From Planctomycetia bacterium (GTDB lineage: Bacteria; Planctomycetota; Planctomycetia; Pirellulales; UBA1268): a stretch of 52,746 nucleotides of DNA. Of the stretch, positions 43,294 through 52,497 are shown piece by piece. The position numbers and the translations under genes are program-made. The number at the start of each line of letters is the position of its first letter. Within the stretch, counting starts at the first letter, position 1. A model generated the notes under the pieces. That model was not told where the DNA came from, did no database searches, and worked only from the letters and a program-made list of their open reading frames with translations. The stretch is from the NCBI GenBank assembly GCA_026401035.1, contig JAPLNR010000077.1:1-52746 (forward strand), read 5' to 3'.

Positions 43294-46200
43294 TCAGAAA
43301 GGCAGCGGGATCGTGATCGCTTTGCGAAGCCAGTATTCCAATTCCGTCGAAAGATCTCCAGTCACGGGGGGCTTGCTGGACGCTTGATACGGAGGCCGGG
43401 GCGGCATCGGTTCACCCGTGAATTCGAGTCGCAGCGCCGCGGGATCGGCGTTGCCGCGAGGGGGGGCTCCGATCGGGCCGCCACGGTTCCAGCCGGCGGA
43501 GTCGCCCGCCGAGATCGCGATGGTGTGGGTTTTGGGATCCCCGATCATGTCGCAGCCGGTCGCCACGTGCTGCTGCACCATGATCTTGTCATCGACGTGC
43601 ACCGCATGCCCGGTCCGTTTGTCGAGGCAGAGCACGCTGAGCCTTTGACGGTCACCCTCGCGGGGCGGGGAGATCAGCCTGGCAAAGAGCATCAACGGCA
43701 GTGCCGCCGGCTGGCCGTGGGCCGGGACATGGCGGACGATCGTGGCGGGAACCGGCCAGAGCATCTCGCCGGTCGCACGCGAGACGGCCCAGATCGACCC
43801 CGTGATCGGCGGCGTGGACTCCTCGCTGGGCGTCATCAGGGGCAGTGCGGAGACCGAACCGAGTTTGCCAAATCGCTCCTGCTCCTCGGCCGTTTCCCCC
43901 CGGCCCACGATGACGAGCAGCCGATCCTGCCAGGGCATCACATGCAACTGTTGCAGGCTGGCCGGCATGTCGGGGAGCGAGGTGCGGATTTTCACGGCCT
44001 CGTCCGGCAGCCCAGCCGCATGGGCCGCCCCCAGATCGAGCACGGTGAAACTGCCGGATGGCTCCACCACGGCCAGCATGTCGGCGCCGACCGGCGTGGC
44101 GCGGGCTTCTCCGGCATAGGTGCCGAGGGGCTGCCGCTGGAGCGTTGCCGGATCGAACAGGTCCAGCCGCACCTTGGGATGAACGCCCTGAACACCCGGC
44201 TGCCGGGAAGAGAGCGGCTCGATCGTGACGATCCTGCGTCCCGAGGTCATCAGCCGCTGTTCGTGCCGGGGCATGTCGCAGGTGCTCACGATCCGGCCGT
44301 CGGTCATCGAGAGCACGACCGCCCCCTTGCCGTCACGGGGGCAGACGCAGATGAACGCATCGTCGCCGATCAGGTCGCCGGTCACCGGAAGCCGGTGCCG
44401 CTGCCAGAGCACCTCCCCCGAGATCGGATCGCGGAGTTCGAGAGACCGGTTGACCAGGATCGGCACACCGCCGGCCAGCGCCCGCACACCGCGGCCGGGA
44501 ACCTGCGCGTCGTCCGGCTCAGACACCTGCATGCCCAGGGGCACGTTGCCGCTGCGACGCAGTCGTCCGCCAGCCACGCGGCCCAGTGCGAAGCCCATGC
44601 CACCCATGCCACCCATGCCGCCCATGCCGGGCACTTCGGCGGTGCCTTCGGAGATCACCCAGAGCCGTTTCGGCGTGCCGGCGGACTTCGCGGGCGAACC
44701 AGAGCGATCGGAAGCCGGCAGACCGAAGGCGGCGACGAGCGGCCCGGAGCGCACGATCAACAACGGACCGACGACCGTGGCCTCCGCGCCCACGGCCTGA
44801 AATGTCTGGCCCAGCACGGTGAGCTTGCGGGTGTTGTCGAATCCAAACGGTTCACCGATCCGGCGCCCCAGCCCGTCGGTGGCCACGAATGCCTGGGTAT
44901 GCAGTTCATAGCCCAGCCTCAGGTCGGGAATGGTGGCACCCGGCTGAACCGTGACGGGAATGCGGATGACGCGAGACATCCGCTGCATGTCCTCCGGCCG
45001 TGCGCGGCCGCCACGCACCGGGACGACCTTGCCCACCGGCCACGCCGCACCGAGGTCGGTCGAAGCGGCGGCGGAGTCGCCCGCACCAAACCGATCTTCC
45101 GGAACCGTCTCGGAAATCTGTAGCCGCAACAGATCCCGCCACAGTCCCCACTCGCGATTCAGGTCGCCGGTCGGCGGCGGGTCGGCGGCCAGAAGGCGAT
45201 CCAAGGCGTCGGCCAGCGCCCGCTTCGCGACGACGGCAGAGGGATGCGTTCCAAAATAGTCGACAAACCTGCCGAGCAGGATCGGATCGGGAGTTGCAGG
45301 CTCGAGAAGTTGCCGGAGGCGGACAGCCACGAAGCCATCGATGTCAGCCCGCAGTTCTGCCGACGCCTTGCTCCGCAGCGTGGCAAGCCGACCCTGGAAC
45401 CAGCGCGGCTCCGACACGGTCAGGCTGGCGTCGCTCGCGTCCGTCAACAGTTCGGTGGCGTTCGTCGTCCGCAGGCCGGACTCGGCCGGGGACGGGCCGT
45501 CGCCAGTCGACAGCAGGCTCTGCGGCACCGGCAGGGAGAGAAAATCCTGGCACGACTTCCACGCCGCCGACAGATCGCCGCTTTCCAGAAAACTGTCCAC
45601 GGCCAGACACAGCATGGCCTTGGAGTGCGGCAGTTCCTCCTCGGACTGCAGCGTTTCCCGCCAGACAGACGCGGCGGCGGCGAAGTCGCGGCGCATCGCA
45701 TAGAGCAGCGCATCACCGACGATCTCGGCCGGGATGCGATCGGGCTGGGCTGCCCGCGCCTCCCGAATGCGGCGCATGCCGGGGACGATCTCGCCGCGAT
45801 CCAGATCGAGCTGGCCGCGCCACAGCAGCGCCCAGGGATCGGGCGGCTCACGCTTGAGCGCCGTCTCGATCCGTTCCTCGAGCGGAGCCGCCTGATGGAA
45901 GACGTCGAGCGAATCGACGCCCTGCGAAACAACCTCGCCGCGATACGCGACCAGGTTGCCAGGAACCACGCCACTGCGGGCCGGCGAACGCCCGGCGATG
46001 CTTCCGTCGCGGAGGTCGATCTCGATTACTTCCGGCGTGTCGACGGGCAGGAAGAGGCGTCCCTGCGTGACGATGCCGCGGCCACTCGGGCTGGCGTTGC
46101 CCAGGTCGATCGGCTTGCCCCACACGCGTTTGCCGTCGGCGAGCGACAGGGCTTCGACGGCGTGGCTGCCGACGAGAATCACCCTGCCGTCGATCACGCC

Positions 46201-48228
46201 AGCGACATAGAGCGCCTGTTTGCGGGGCACCTCCCATGCCGCGGCCCCCGTGCGCAGATCGAGGCACTGCAATTTCTCGGAATCGATGGCGGCCAGCACG
46301 ACGCGGCCGGAAGCGAGGATGGGCGCTGCATCCCGCCAGCCACCGCCGGCCGCCGGCCCTCCGCCTCCGATCGGACCATTGACGACGATGCCGCCCCGGC
46401 CTGCGAGTCCGCCGATCTGGACACGCACGCCGAACCGCATCACCTGCGCGGCCTGCTCGCCGGGTACGGGATAGTTGGAGGCCCACAGCAGTGTCCGCGT
46501 GGCGAGATCGACCGCCACCACGGCACCGGCGCCGGTGGGACAGACGAGCACGCCCTCGGCGAACGCCGGCGACAGACCGGCCAGGCGCCGCAACCGGGCC
46601 CGGGCACCGTCGGCCGTCTGGTCTTCGTCGAGTTCCGCGAGCGGTTGCGACCAGAGCAGCCCGCCGTCGGCCGCGTTGAGCACATCGAGCCGGATCTCCC
46701 CCCGCTCCTCGACGAGCACAAACAGTTGATCGCCGATGGTCAGCGGCGCTCCCATGAACCACGCATCGGAAACCGCTCCCGCTTCGTCGCGCGGCCTGTC
46801 GGCGAGCGGCAGCCGCCACCGCAGCGCTCCCTTGGCAGTCGCATCGTAGGCCGACAAGACGTTGCCCTGCCTCCGGCCCGGCGCGGCGACGATGCGCCGC
46901 AAGCCGTTGGCCACGGCGAACCGCCCCGGTTCCAATGGATCGCTCTCGACGGCAAACACGAATTGGCCGTTGCTCGAGATCGTGCCGCTCGTGGCGTCGG
47001 CAAACGCGCTCTGCATCGAGCCGGTCTCATCCCGCTCGGCATCCTCGACGCCTTCCATGCCGCCTTCGGCCACGATCTGGCCATCGGCCCAGAGCGCGGC
47101 AGCGCCGCCGGTCTGCAGCCAGACGCGTTTTCCCGTCTCGAAGTCAACTGCGAGCAGCCCCATCGGCGTGTGCAGAACGATCAGGCCATCGACCGCCAGC
47201 GGGTTGCCCGCCGGCAGGAGGGGCGTGTCATGATCGGCGAAGAACTTCCGCCGCTTTTCCAGAAGCCGCGCTTCCTCGGGGTGTCGCGTGAGCGGCACCC
47301 GGTAGCGGGGCACCAGCAGCGGCCGGGTTGCCACCGAGACCGCGTTGCGGGCCGCATCGCCGCGATGCAGCCACCATTCGGCGTCTTGGCGATCGCCGGT
47401 CCTGGAGGCCTGTCCGGCGATCGACTCGAGGAGCGCGGCTGCCGCATCGGGCGCAAGCGACAGCGACACGTCCCGACCGCCGATCCGGGTGGTGGTGGCA
47501 CCGCCACCGCGGACCTTCTCGAGGATTTCGATCGCAGCCTTTCGATCACCCGCCAGCCACCAGGCCTTGGCCCGCATCACGGAGAGCGTCGGCTCGAATC
47601 CCGGAGCCCCGCTCGACTTCAGGCGATCGAGCCAGGCGGCTGCCGCCAGCGGTTGGTTCGCCTCGAGCGCCTCGAACGCCGCCAGCATGGTGGCCTGCTG
47701 GCCGGCGGGCGTATGAAACCAGCGGCGGGCGACGGCAACCACGCCGTCTGAGTCACTGTCCGCAATGGCTTGCTTGAGCAGCCGGTCGGCGCGGGAGCGA
47801 AATTGCAGCGTGTAGGCCTCGCGGCCCGGCGGTGGCAGCCCGCCCACCAGTCTCGCTGCCTCGGTCTTGATGCTTCGCCAATTATTTTTTCGGAGGTCGG
47901 GCCGGAAAAAAAAGTCGCGGTCGGAAGCGAGGATCTCGTCGAGCAGCGTCGCCGCATCGCTCCACCGCGCATCTTCGATCAGCCGCTGCGCCCGGTCGAG
48001 TTGCCGTTCCCGCAGTCGGTCGGTGGGCAGCGACACACCACCCTCAGCCTCGTCTTCCGCGGCGCCCGCGTCGCCCGCAACATCATCTTCGGCGGCGCGG
48101 AGAGTCGGGAGCCGGGGTGCGGCACAAAAAAACAGCCCGCTGCAGGTGGCCAAGACGACGGCCCCGTGCAGCCAGAACGAGGGGCAACCAGTCAGGCGGC
48201 AGCGGCCGACGTATGCGTACCGTGCCAT
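43294..48228 (-). CDS. Giant exported PQQ-like beta-propeller protein
   Basis: A 1644-residue protein. The ATG at 48228 gives a basic start, a hydrophobic segment (about 18-40) and a likely signal cleavage near LRAAEDD. Helical TPR-like parts (about 60-300 and 770-1010) alternate with beta-propeller blades showing the PQQ pattern, for example LLAVDFETGKRVWLQTGG, LDVLNAADGGLLWSQPL, LDLRTGAAAWEV, LSLADGKRVWG and LELRDPISGEVLWQR. A short MGGMGGMGGMG tract lies in the C-terminal half. No PQQ ligands of a quinoprotein dehydrogenase are recognisable, so a binding or scaffold role is likelier. It is the first gene of the long operon, nine bases before the toroid gene. Confidence 0.85.
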   Translation of the reverse strand: MARYAYVGRCRLTGCPSFWLHGAVVLATCSGLFFCAAPRLPTLRAAEDDVAGDAGAAEDEAEGGVSLPTDRLRERQLDRAQRLIEDARWSDAATLLDEILASDRDFFFRPDLRKNNWRSIKTEAARLVGGLPPPGREAYTLQFRSRADRLLKQAIADSDSDGVVAVARRWFHTPAGQQATMLAAFEALEANQPLAAAAWLDRLKSSGAPGFEPTLSVMRAKAWWLAGDRKAAIEILEKVRGGGATTTRIGGRDVSLSLAPDAAAALLESIAGQASRTGDRQDAEWWLHRGDAARNAVSVATRPLLVPRYRVPLTRHPEEARLLEKRRKFFADHDTPLLPAGNPLAVDGLIVLHTPMGLLAVDFETGKRVWLQTGGAAALWADGQIVAEGGMEGVEDAERDETGSMQSAFADATSGTISSNGQFVFAVESDPLEPGRFAVANGLRRIVAAPGRRQGNVLSAYDATAKGALRWRLPLADRPRDEAGAVSDAWFMGAPLTIGDQLFVLVEERGEIRLDVLNAADGGLLWSQPLAELDEDQTADGARARLRRLAGLSPAFAEGVLVCPTGAGAVVAVDLATRTLLWASNYPVPGEQAAQVMRFGVRVQIGGLAGRGGIVVNGPIGGGGPAAGGGWRDAAPILASGRVVLAAIDSEKLQCLDLRTGAAAWEVPRKQALYVAGVIDGRVILVGSHAVEALSLADGKRVWGKPIDLGNASPSGRGIVTQGRLFLPVDTPEVIEIDLRDGSIAGRSPARSGVVPGNLVAYRGEVVSQGVDSLDVFHQAAPLEERIETALKREPPDPWALLWRGQLDLDRGEIVPGMRRIREARAAQPDRIPAEIVGDALLYAMRRDFAAAASVWRETLQSEEELPHSKAMLCLAVDSFLESGDLSAAWKSCQDFLSLPVPQSLLSTGDGPSPAESGLRTTNATELLTDASDASLTVSEPRWFQGRLATLRSKASAELRADIDGFVAVRLRQLLEPATPDPILLGRFVDYFGTHPSAVVAKRALADALDRLLAADPPPTGDLNREWGLWRDLLRLQISETVPEDRFGAGDSAAASTDLGAAWPVGKVVPVRGGRARPEDMQRMSRVIRIPVTVQPGATIPDLRLGYELHTQAFVATDGLGRRIGEPFGFDNTRKLTVLGQTFQAVGAEATVVGPLLIVRSGPLVAAFGLPASDRSGSPAKSAGTPKRLWVISEGTAEVPGMGGMGGMGGMGFALGRVAGGRLRRSGNVPLGMQVSEPDDAQVPGRGVRALAGGVPILVNRSLELRDPISGEVLWQRHRLPVTGDLIGDDAFICVCPRDGKGAVVLSMTDGRIVSTCDMPRHEQRLMTSGRRIVTIEPLSSRQPGVQGVHPKVRLDLFDPATLQRQPLGTYAGEARATPVGADMLAVVEPSGSFTVLDLGAAHAAGLPDEAVKIRTSLPDMPASLQQLHVMPWQDRLLVIVGRGETAEEQERFGKLGSVSALPLMTPSEESTPPITGSIWAVSRATGEMLWPVPATIVRHVPAHGQPAALPLMLFARLISPPREGDRQRLSVLCLDKRTGHAVHVDDKIMVQQHVATGCDMIGDPKTHTIAISAGDSAGWNRGGPIGAPPRGNADPAALRLEFTGEPMPPRPPYQASSKPPVTGDLSTELEYWLRKAITIPLPF

Positions 48229-48468
48229 TGCGAGCCCGGTGCCTGCGGCGGTCCGGGATCCTGTCGGGATGATGGATAACCGGCTGGAAATGCTGCCTAT
48301 GGCGGAGAACACGACCCTGTCGACCACACGCATCACAACTGCCTGCTGCATCTTACGACCGGTCGCCCGCAGCCAGCAAGAAAACATCCAGCAGCTACCA
48401 AACTACCTTGGAAAATAGACCTTTGCGTGCCGACCACTGTTTTTTCGGCCAGAAATTGGGTTTTCGGG

Positions 48469-48498
48469 TTGCAATTTCATTTCCAGAGCCTCTAATCA
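48469..48498 (+). promoter_or_regulatory. Possible sigma-70-type promoter for the HU-like gene
   Basis: TTGCAA (48469-48474) and TAATCA (48493-48498) are separated by 18 bases, about 75 bases upstream of the HU start. The surrounding 350-base gap (48229-48578) must also hold the promoter of the PQQ-propeller gene in the other direction, which I could not identify. Confidence 0.35.
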
Positions 48499-48578
48499 GC
48501 GACGCTTTCGGCAATTCGTGCCGGGCTCCATATCGCGGTGGGGGTTCTACCGCACACAATTTTTGGGAGGAAATGGCG

Positions 48579-48908
48579 ATGGCGAAAAAGTCGGGAAGCA
48601 AGCCGATGACGAAGACGGAGATCATGCGGAGCATCTCCGAGACGACGGGTCTGCAGAAGAAGGACGTGGTCGCCGTGATGGAAGCGCTCACGAGTGAAAT
48701 CCAGAAGGCCCTGAAGGGCTCGGGAATCGGCGTCTTCTCGATCCCCGGCCTGGTAAAGGTCGAGCGTCGCAAGGTTCCGGCCCGCCCCGCTCAGAAGGGC
48801 GTCAAGAACCCCTTCACGGGCGAACTGCAGGATCGTCCGGCCAAGCCCGCGAGCGTGAAGGTTCGCGTGCGTGCCCTCAAGAATCTCAAGGCGATGGTCT
48901 CGGGCTGA
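48579..48908 (+). CDS. HU-like DNA-binding protein
   Basis: A 109-residue nucleoid protein. The helical dimer body (MTKTEIMRSISETTGLQKKDVVAVMEAL) and the saddle strand GSGIGVFSIPGLVKVERRK fit HU/IHF proteins, here given in parts. The DNA-wrapping arm differs from the usual sequence: VPARPAQKGVKNPFTGELQ then DRPAKPASVKVRVRALKNLK, richer in proline and lysine. GGAGG at 48566-48570 stands eight bases before the ATG at 48579; a second in-frame ATG at 48573 is too close to it. It is monocistronic, with a strong terminator after it. It should be abundant and compact DNA. Confidence 0.93.
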   Translation: MAKKSGSKPMTKTEIMRSISETTGLQKKDVVAVMEALTSEIQKALKGSGIGVFSIPGLVKVERRKVPARPAQKGVKNPFTGELQDRPAKPASVKVRVRALKNLKAMVSG

Positions 48909-48946
48909 TCGCAGCCCCGGCTGTCTGTCTTGCGAGCAAAACAGAG

Positions 48947-48980
48947 CGGGCGGCGTCCTACGGACGCCGCCCGTTTTTTT
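48947..48980 (+). terminator. Intrinsic terminator after the HU-like gene
   Basis: A perfect 12-base-pair stem (48947-48958 with 48962-48973) with a three-base loop, followed by seven T residues (48974-48980), begins 39 bases after the stop codon. Confidence 0.96.
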
Positions 48981-49026
48981 ATTCGAATGCGAGCGGGTGT
49001 TCGTGCAACGCGTGTTGCTGCAAAAG

Positions 49027-49099
<73 letters not shown>

Positions 49100-49202
49100 G
49101 GTGCCGGCCTGCGGTGGCAGGACCGGGAACCGAAAACCCGACATTGGTAGGCGTCGAAGGTCCCGCTGTCAACGACCGGGGCTCTCGAACGGGCGGCGGC
49201 GG

Positions 49203-50777
49203 TCAGTCTTCGCCGTGGCGGGCGGAGACGGCTGCCCAGACCTGAACGCCGAGCATGACGGCGAAGACCAGCCCGCCGACAAGCACGGGAAATCCGTTCG
49301 CGAACAGGTTGAGGAATGAGTCGAGGGCGGACGCGGCCCAGCCAAACAGGAAACCGACGACTCCCGCCACCGACAGCATCCGCAACGCCGCCGGCCGGAA
49401 ACCCGCGACCGCGTCACGCGGGAGCAGGGCCACAAGGCTCGCGGCCCCCCGGCGAACAAACCGAACGAGGCGATCGCCCGGGCCGCCGTCGGCTCCGGAG
49501 CGGGCTGCTTCACCCGGGCTCCACTGGGGAACAGGGCGGGGGACCGAACGTGGAACCGCAACGCCGAACTGGTCGCTGGCGCCGCTCCCTCCGCTGCCAC
49601 CGGCCGTCTCTTCCGAGAGCGACAGCAGGCCGCGGGTCGAGTCGCGGGAACTTGATTGGTGCGGCAGTGCCGCCGCCGCCACGGAGCGGGTCCGCGGCAT
49701 GGCCACCGGCGTCTCGGGTGTCCAGGGCCGCAATCGCTCGATCACTTCCTGAGCCGTTGCGATGCGTTCGGCCGGGTTCTTCCGCATCATGGCATCGACC
49801 ACGGCACACAACGCACCGCTCGCCCGAGGCGCGAGTTGCTGGATGGGAACAGGCGTGTCCCCGAGCTGGCGTTTCGCCTTCTCTTCGCGCGTGCCGCCGG
49901 GAAACGGAACCTTGCCCACGAGCAGGAAGTAGAGCGTGCAGCCCAGGCCGTAGATGTCGGCCGGCGGCCGCGCGCTGTCGGGAGCGCGGATCTGTTCCGG
50001 CGCCATGTAGTCCATCGTGCCGATGACGCGACCGGCCATGGACGATTTCGTGTCGAATACCGAGCCCGCCAATCCGAGGTCCAGCACCTTCACGCGGCCA
50101 TCCGGTGTGGCGAGGAGATTGCCGGGCTTGACGTCGCGGTGGATGATGCCCTTCTCGTGGGCATAGGCAAGGCCGCGGGCCGCCTGCGTGATGACGGAGG
50201 CGGCCGTCACCTCGTCGAGGGCGCCGTGCTTGAGCACCTGCCGGCGCAGGTCGAGGCCCTCGATGTATTCGGTGACGAGGTAATACACCTTGCCATCGCG
50301 GCCGGCGTCGAGGGCCCGCAGCAGGTTGTCGTGGTCGAGGTCGCCTAGCCGCTCGATCTCGCGCAGAAAAGCGGCTTCGGTCGCGGGGGTCGCCTTGTCC
50401 TTGGTGAGCACCTTCACGGCGACGATCCGCCGCATCATCGCGTGCCGCGCCTTGAAGACCCGGCCCATGCCCCCCTGCCCCACCTGGTCGAGAATCCGAT
50501 ACTGGCCGAGCGTGAGTTTGCTGCGGCCGAGGAGCAACTGTTCGGCCTGAAACCGCGTCAACAATTCGCGGCTGACGAGCACGTCGGCCACGGTCTTGTC
50601 CCAGGCCGAGGCATCACAGGCGGCTTCGCCGAGCACCGTACGGGCGGCGCTCTCTGCGGCATCGGCCTGCGCCGCATCAAGGAGTCCGCTGGCGATCAAC
50701 GTCACGCGAAAGCGGCGTCGGAGTGGCAATTCGGGGGAGCCGCCGGAGACGGCATCTGCTTCGGGAGTCGACGGCAT
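49203..50777 (-). CDS. Membrane-anchored Ser/Thr protein kinase (PknB-like catalytic domain)
   Basis: A 524-residue kinase. An N-terminal helical region (about 20-85) with the segment VLVSRELLTRFQAEQLLLG is common in planctomycete kinases. The catalytic domain (about 93-355) is complete: glycine loop VGQGGMGRVFKA, Lys122 in VAVKVL, HRDVKPGNLL with Asp215, DLGLAG with Asp233, and MAPEQ. A Ser/Gly/Pro-rich linker (about 360-455) leads to two C-terminal membrane helices (about 465-483 and 495-515), so the kinase faces the cytoplasm. There is no PASTA or WD40 sensor. It lies 34 bases after the RluA-type gene and may share its transcript. Confidence 0.94.
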   Translation of the reverse strand: MPSTPEADAVSGGSPELPLRRRFRVTLIASGLLDAAQADAAESAARTVLGEAACDASAWDKTVADVLVSRELLTRFQAEQLLLGRSKLTLGQYRILDQVGQGGMGRVFKARHAMMRRIVAVKVLTKDKATPATEAAFLREIERLGDLDHDNLLRALDAGRDGKVYYLVTEYIEGLDLRRQVLKHGALDEVTAASVITQAARGLAYAHEKGIIHRDVKPGNLLATPDGRVKVLDLGLAGSVFDTKSSMAGRVIGTMDYMAPEQIRAPDSARPPADIYGLGCTLYFLLVGKVPFPGGTREEKAKRQLGDTPVPIQQLAPRASGALCAVVDAMMRKNPAERIATAQEVIERLRPWTPETPVAMPRTRSVAAAALPHQSSSRDSTRGLLSLSEETAGGSGGSGASDQFGVAVPRSVPRPVPQWSPGEAARSGADGGPGDRLVRFVRRGAASLVALLPRDAVAGFRPAALRMLSVAGVVGFLFGWAASALDSFLNLFANGFPVLVGGLVFAVMLGVQVWAAVSARHGED

Positions 50778-50811
50778 GGCGGTTGAGCGGGCTCGGGGGA
50801 CCTCTTTCAGT

Positions 50812-51579
50812 CTACCCCCCCAAACGGCGTTCTGTTTTTGGTGCGACAGGCCCGGAGGGCCGCGGCCGCTGGAAGGCCGCCGGAAACCGCCGGCTCCACG
50901 CCGCCGGCAGCGGGGCCTCGATTCTGAGTCGCTCCGCAGTCAGGGGATGATCCACGGCAAGGCTGCGGGCATGCAGGGCGATTCCCTGCTCCGTTCCCGG
51001 CCCCAGTGGGATGCGGCCCCCGTAGCGACGGTCGCCGACGATCGGGCAGCGGCGGCGGGAGAGTTGCAGCCTGAGTTGGTGCCGCCTTCCGGTTGAGGGC
51101 TCGAGTTCCACGAGCGACACTTCCCCGGCCCGTCGAACCACGCGGGCCCGCACGTGGGCCTCGCGCCCCGGTGCCGGGTCTTCGTCGCCGGCTTCCACCG
51201 GGGACCGCTCGGAAACTTCCTGATCACGGTCGTCCCGCTCGATCACGTCCTGCCAGTCGACCCAGGTGTTCAACGGCGCCGGGAATCGCCCTTCGACGAG
51301 GGCCACGTAGGCCTTCTCGACGGAGCGCTCGCGAAACTGCCGCGAAAGATCGGCGGCCGCGGCCCGCGTCTTGGCGAAGATCAGCACGCCCGAAACGGGC
51401 GCGTCGAGCCGGCTCACGACTCCCAGAAAGGCCCCTCGCGGGCGGCGGTTCTGCAGGAGCGTAAACACGCTCTCGGTGCCACGGGGGGCGTTGGCAGTTG
51501 GCAGACCGGCCGGCTTCGCGAGTACGATCAAATGATCGTCCTCAAACAATATTTCCAAGACGTGATTCGTGAAATCCAT
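50812..51579 (-). CDS. RluA-family pseudouridine synthase (second copy)
   Basis: A 255-residue enzyme. VLAKPAGLPTANAP, the catalytic SRLDAPVSGVLIFAKT (Asp59, with Ser and Val where HRLD-x-x-TSG is usual), VEKAYVALVEGR, and EPSTGRRHQLRLQLSRRRCPIVGD are visible. The core is intact but the motif I variant (SRLDAPVSG) differs from the copy at 23.9 kb (HRLDRDTAG), so the two likely modify different sites. An acidic insertion (about 115-145) is unusual. The start codon is on the same CATG as the divergent maf-like gene. Confidence 0.9.
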   Translation of the reverse strand: MDFTNHVLEILFEDDHLIVLAKPAGLPTANAPRGTESVFTLLQNRRPRGAFLGVVSRLDAPVSGVLIFAKTRAAAADLSRQFRERSVEKAYVALVEGRFPAPLNTWVDWQDVIERDDRDQEVSERSPVEAGDEDPAPGREAHVRARVVRRAGEVSLVELEPSTGRRHQLRLQLSRRRCPIVGDRRYGGRIPLGPGTEQGIALHARSLAVDHPLTAERLRIEAPLPAAWSRRFPAAFQRPRPSGPVAPKTERRLGG

Positions 51580-52171
51580 GGTTCAAGCGTCGCGTCGATC
51601 GATCGTGCTTGCAAGTCGCTCACCGCGGAGGCTGGAATTAGCCGTCGGCGAGGGCTGGCTGGTGACTGTCGTGAGGCCGCCCGAATCGGCCGAGGCGTCC
51701 CAGCCGGCCCGCGGATCCGACGAGGCTCTCGAGGCGTATGTCGTCCGGCTGGCCAGGGCCAAAGCCGAGGCGGTGGCCGCCAGTGGCATGGCCGGCACGC
51801 TCGTGGCCTGCGACACGCTCAGCGAAGTCGACGGCGTCATGCTTGGAAAGCCCGCCGATCGCTGCGAGGCGCGGCGCATGCTCGAAGCACTGGGCGGAAA
51901 ACAGCATCGAGTACTCACGGGACTGTGCGTCTGGCAGCTCCCGGGCGGTGTTCCGCAATTCAAGGTCGTTGAAAGCCTGCTGGAAATGGGATCCCTGTCC
52001 GAAGAGTTTCTCGAGTGGTATCTCGACAGTGGTCTCTGGCAGGACAAAGCCGGGGCCTGCGGTTTTCAGGACGAGCGGTTGCCACTCGCTCTGGTGGCCG
52101 GCAGCCCGTCCAACGTCGTCGGCCTCCCTTTGGAAGCCCTCCGCACGATGCTTGACGAACTGGAGCCATAA
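51578..52171 (+). CDS. Maf-like nucleoside triphosphate pyrophosphatase
   Basis: A 197-residue protein of the Maf/HAM1 superfamily, which hydrolyses non-canonical or certain canonical NTPs. Visible: IVLASRSPRRLEL, ACDTLSEVDGVMLGKP with the catalytic aspartate region, LGGKQHRVLTGL, DKAGACGFQD and AGSPSNVVGLPL. The usual glutamate/lysine residues around AGTIVAVDT in Maf are only partly seen, so the activity is probable, not certain. ATG 51578 overlaps the divergent RluA start by two bases; a GTG at 51569 is an in-frame alternative. It ends inside the terminator stem region shared with the 5S rRNA. Confidence 0.88.
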   Translation: MVQASRRSIVLASRSPRRLELAVGEGWLVTVVRPPESAEASQPARGSDEALEAYVVRLARAKAEAVAASGMAGTLVACDTLSEVDGVMLGKPADRCEARRMLEALGGKQHRVLTGLCVWQLPGGVPQFKVVESLLEMGSLSEEFLEWYLDSGLWQDKAGACGFQDERLPLALVAGSPSNVVGLPLEALRTMLDELEP

Positions 52172-52216
52172 AAAGCAGCGACCCCGTGGCAGTCTGTTGG
52201 ACGCACCACGGGGTCG
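52170..52216 (-). terminator. Terminator of the rRNA operon, shared end with maf
   Basis: CGACCCCGTGG (52179-52189) pairs perfectly with CCACGGGGTCG (52206-52216) around a 16-base loop. On the minus strand five T residues follow (52174-52170), giving termination 12 bases after 5S. The same stem starts seven bases past the maf stop and may also end that transcript. Confidence 0.85.
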
Positions 52217-52227
52217 GCTTTGTAAAA

Positions 52228-52336
52228 TTCCGGCGATACCTACTCTCGCACTTTTGGTACTACCATCGGCTCTGAAAGCTTAACTACCGTGTTCGGGATG
52301 GGAACGGGTGTGACCTTTCAGATATGTTCACCGGAA
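52228..52336 (-). rRNA. 5S ribosomal RNA
   Basis: The minus strand carries the conserved 5S segments CACACCCGTTCCCATCCCGAAC, here given in part as CCCATCCCGAAC, plus GTTAAGC, GAGAGTAGG and the closing stem TTCCGGTGA with TCGCCGGAA. About 109 bases; the exact ends are estimated from the terminal stem. Partner subunit RNA is upstream on the same strand (23S). Confidence 0.94.
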
Positions 52337-52497
52337 ATGTTGTTTCGCCGCCTTCGCGGCGAAAACCTGGTCGCACCACCTTGCAGTGGTGCGAAATATT
52401 GTGTCGTGGTAGTCGGCATGCTTTTGATCCCTTGCGGAATCCGCAACTCACTCACCCGCGGAGGCGGGTGACTCAGGTTGCAAGCACTCGATACGAG
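52337..52497 (-). other. 23S-5S internal spacer with three hairpins
   Basis: Three perfect stems are visible: TTTCGCCGC with GCGGCGAAA (52343-52364), TCGCACCAC with GTGGTGCGA (52371-52394), and CACCCGC with GCGGGTG (52453-52470). They probably take part in RNA processing between 23S and 5S. No tRNA lies in the spacer. Confidence 0.6.

Noticed and set aside
43294..48228. PQQ-dependent alcohol dehydrogenase
   Set aside because: Propeller blade motifs are present but no quinoprotein catalytic or calcium-binding residues could be recognised.
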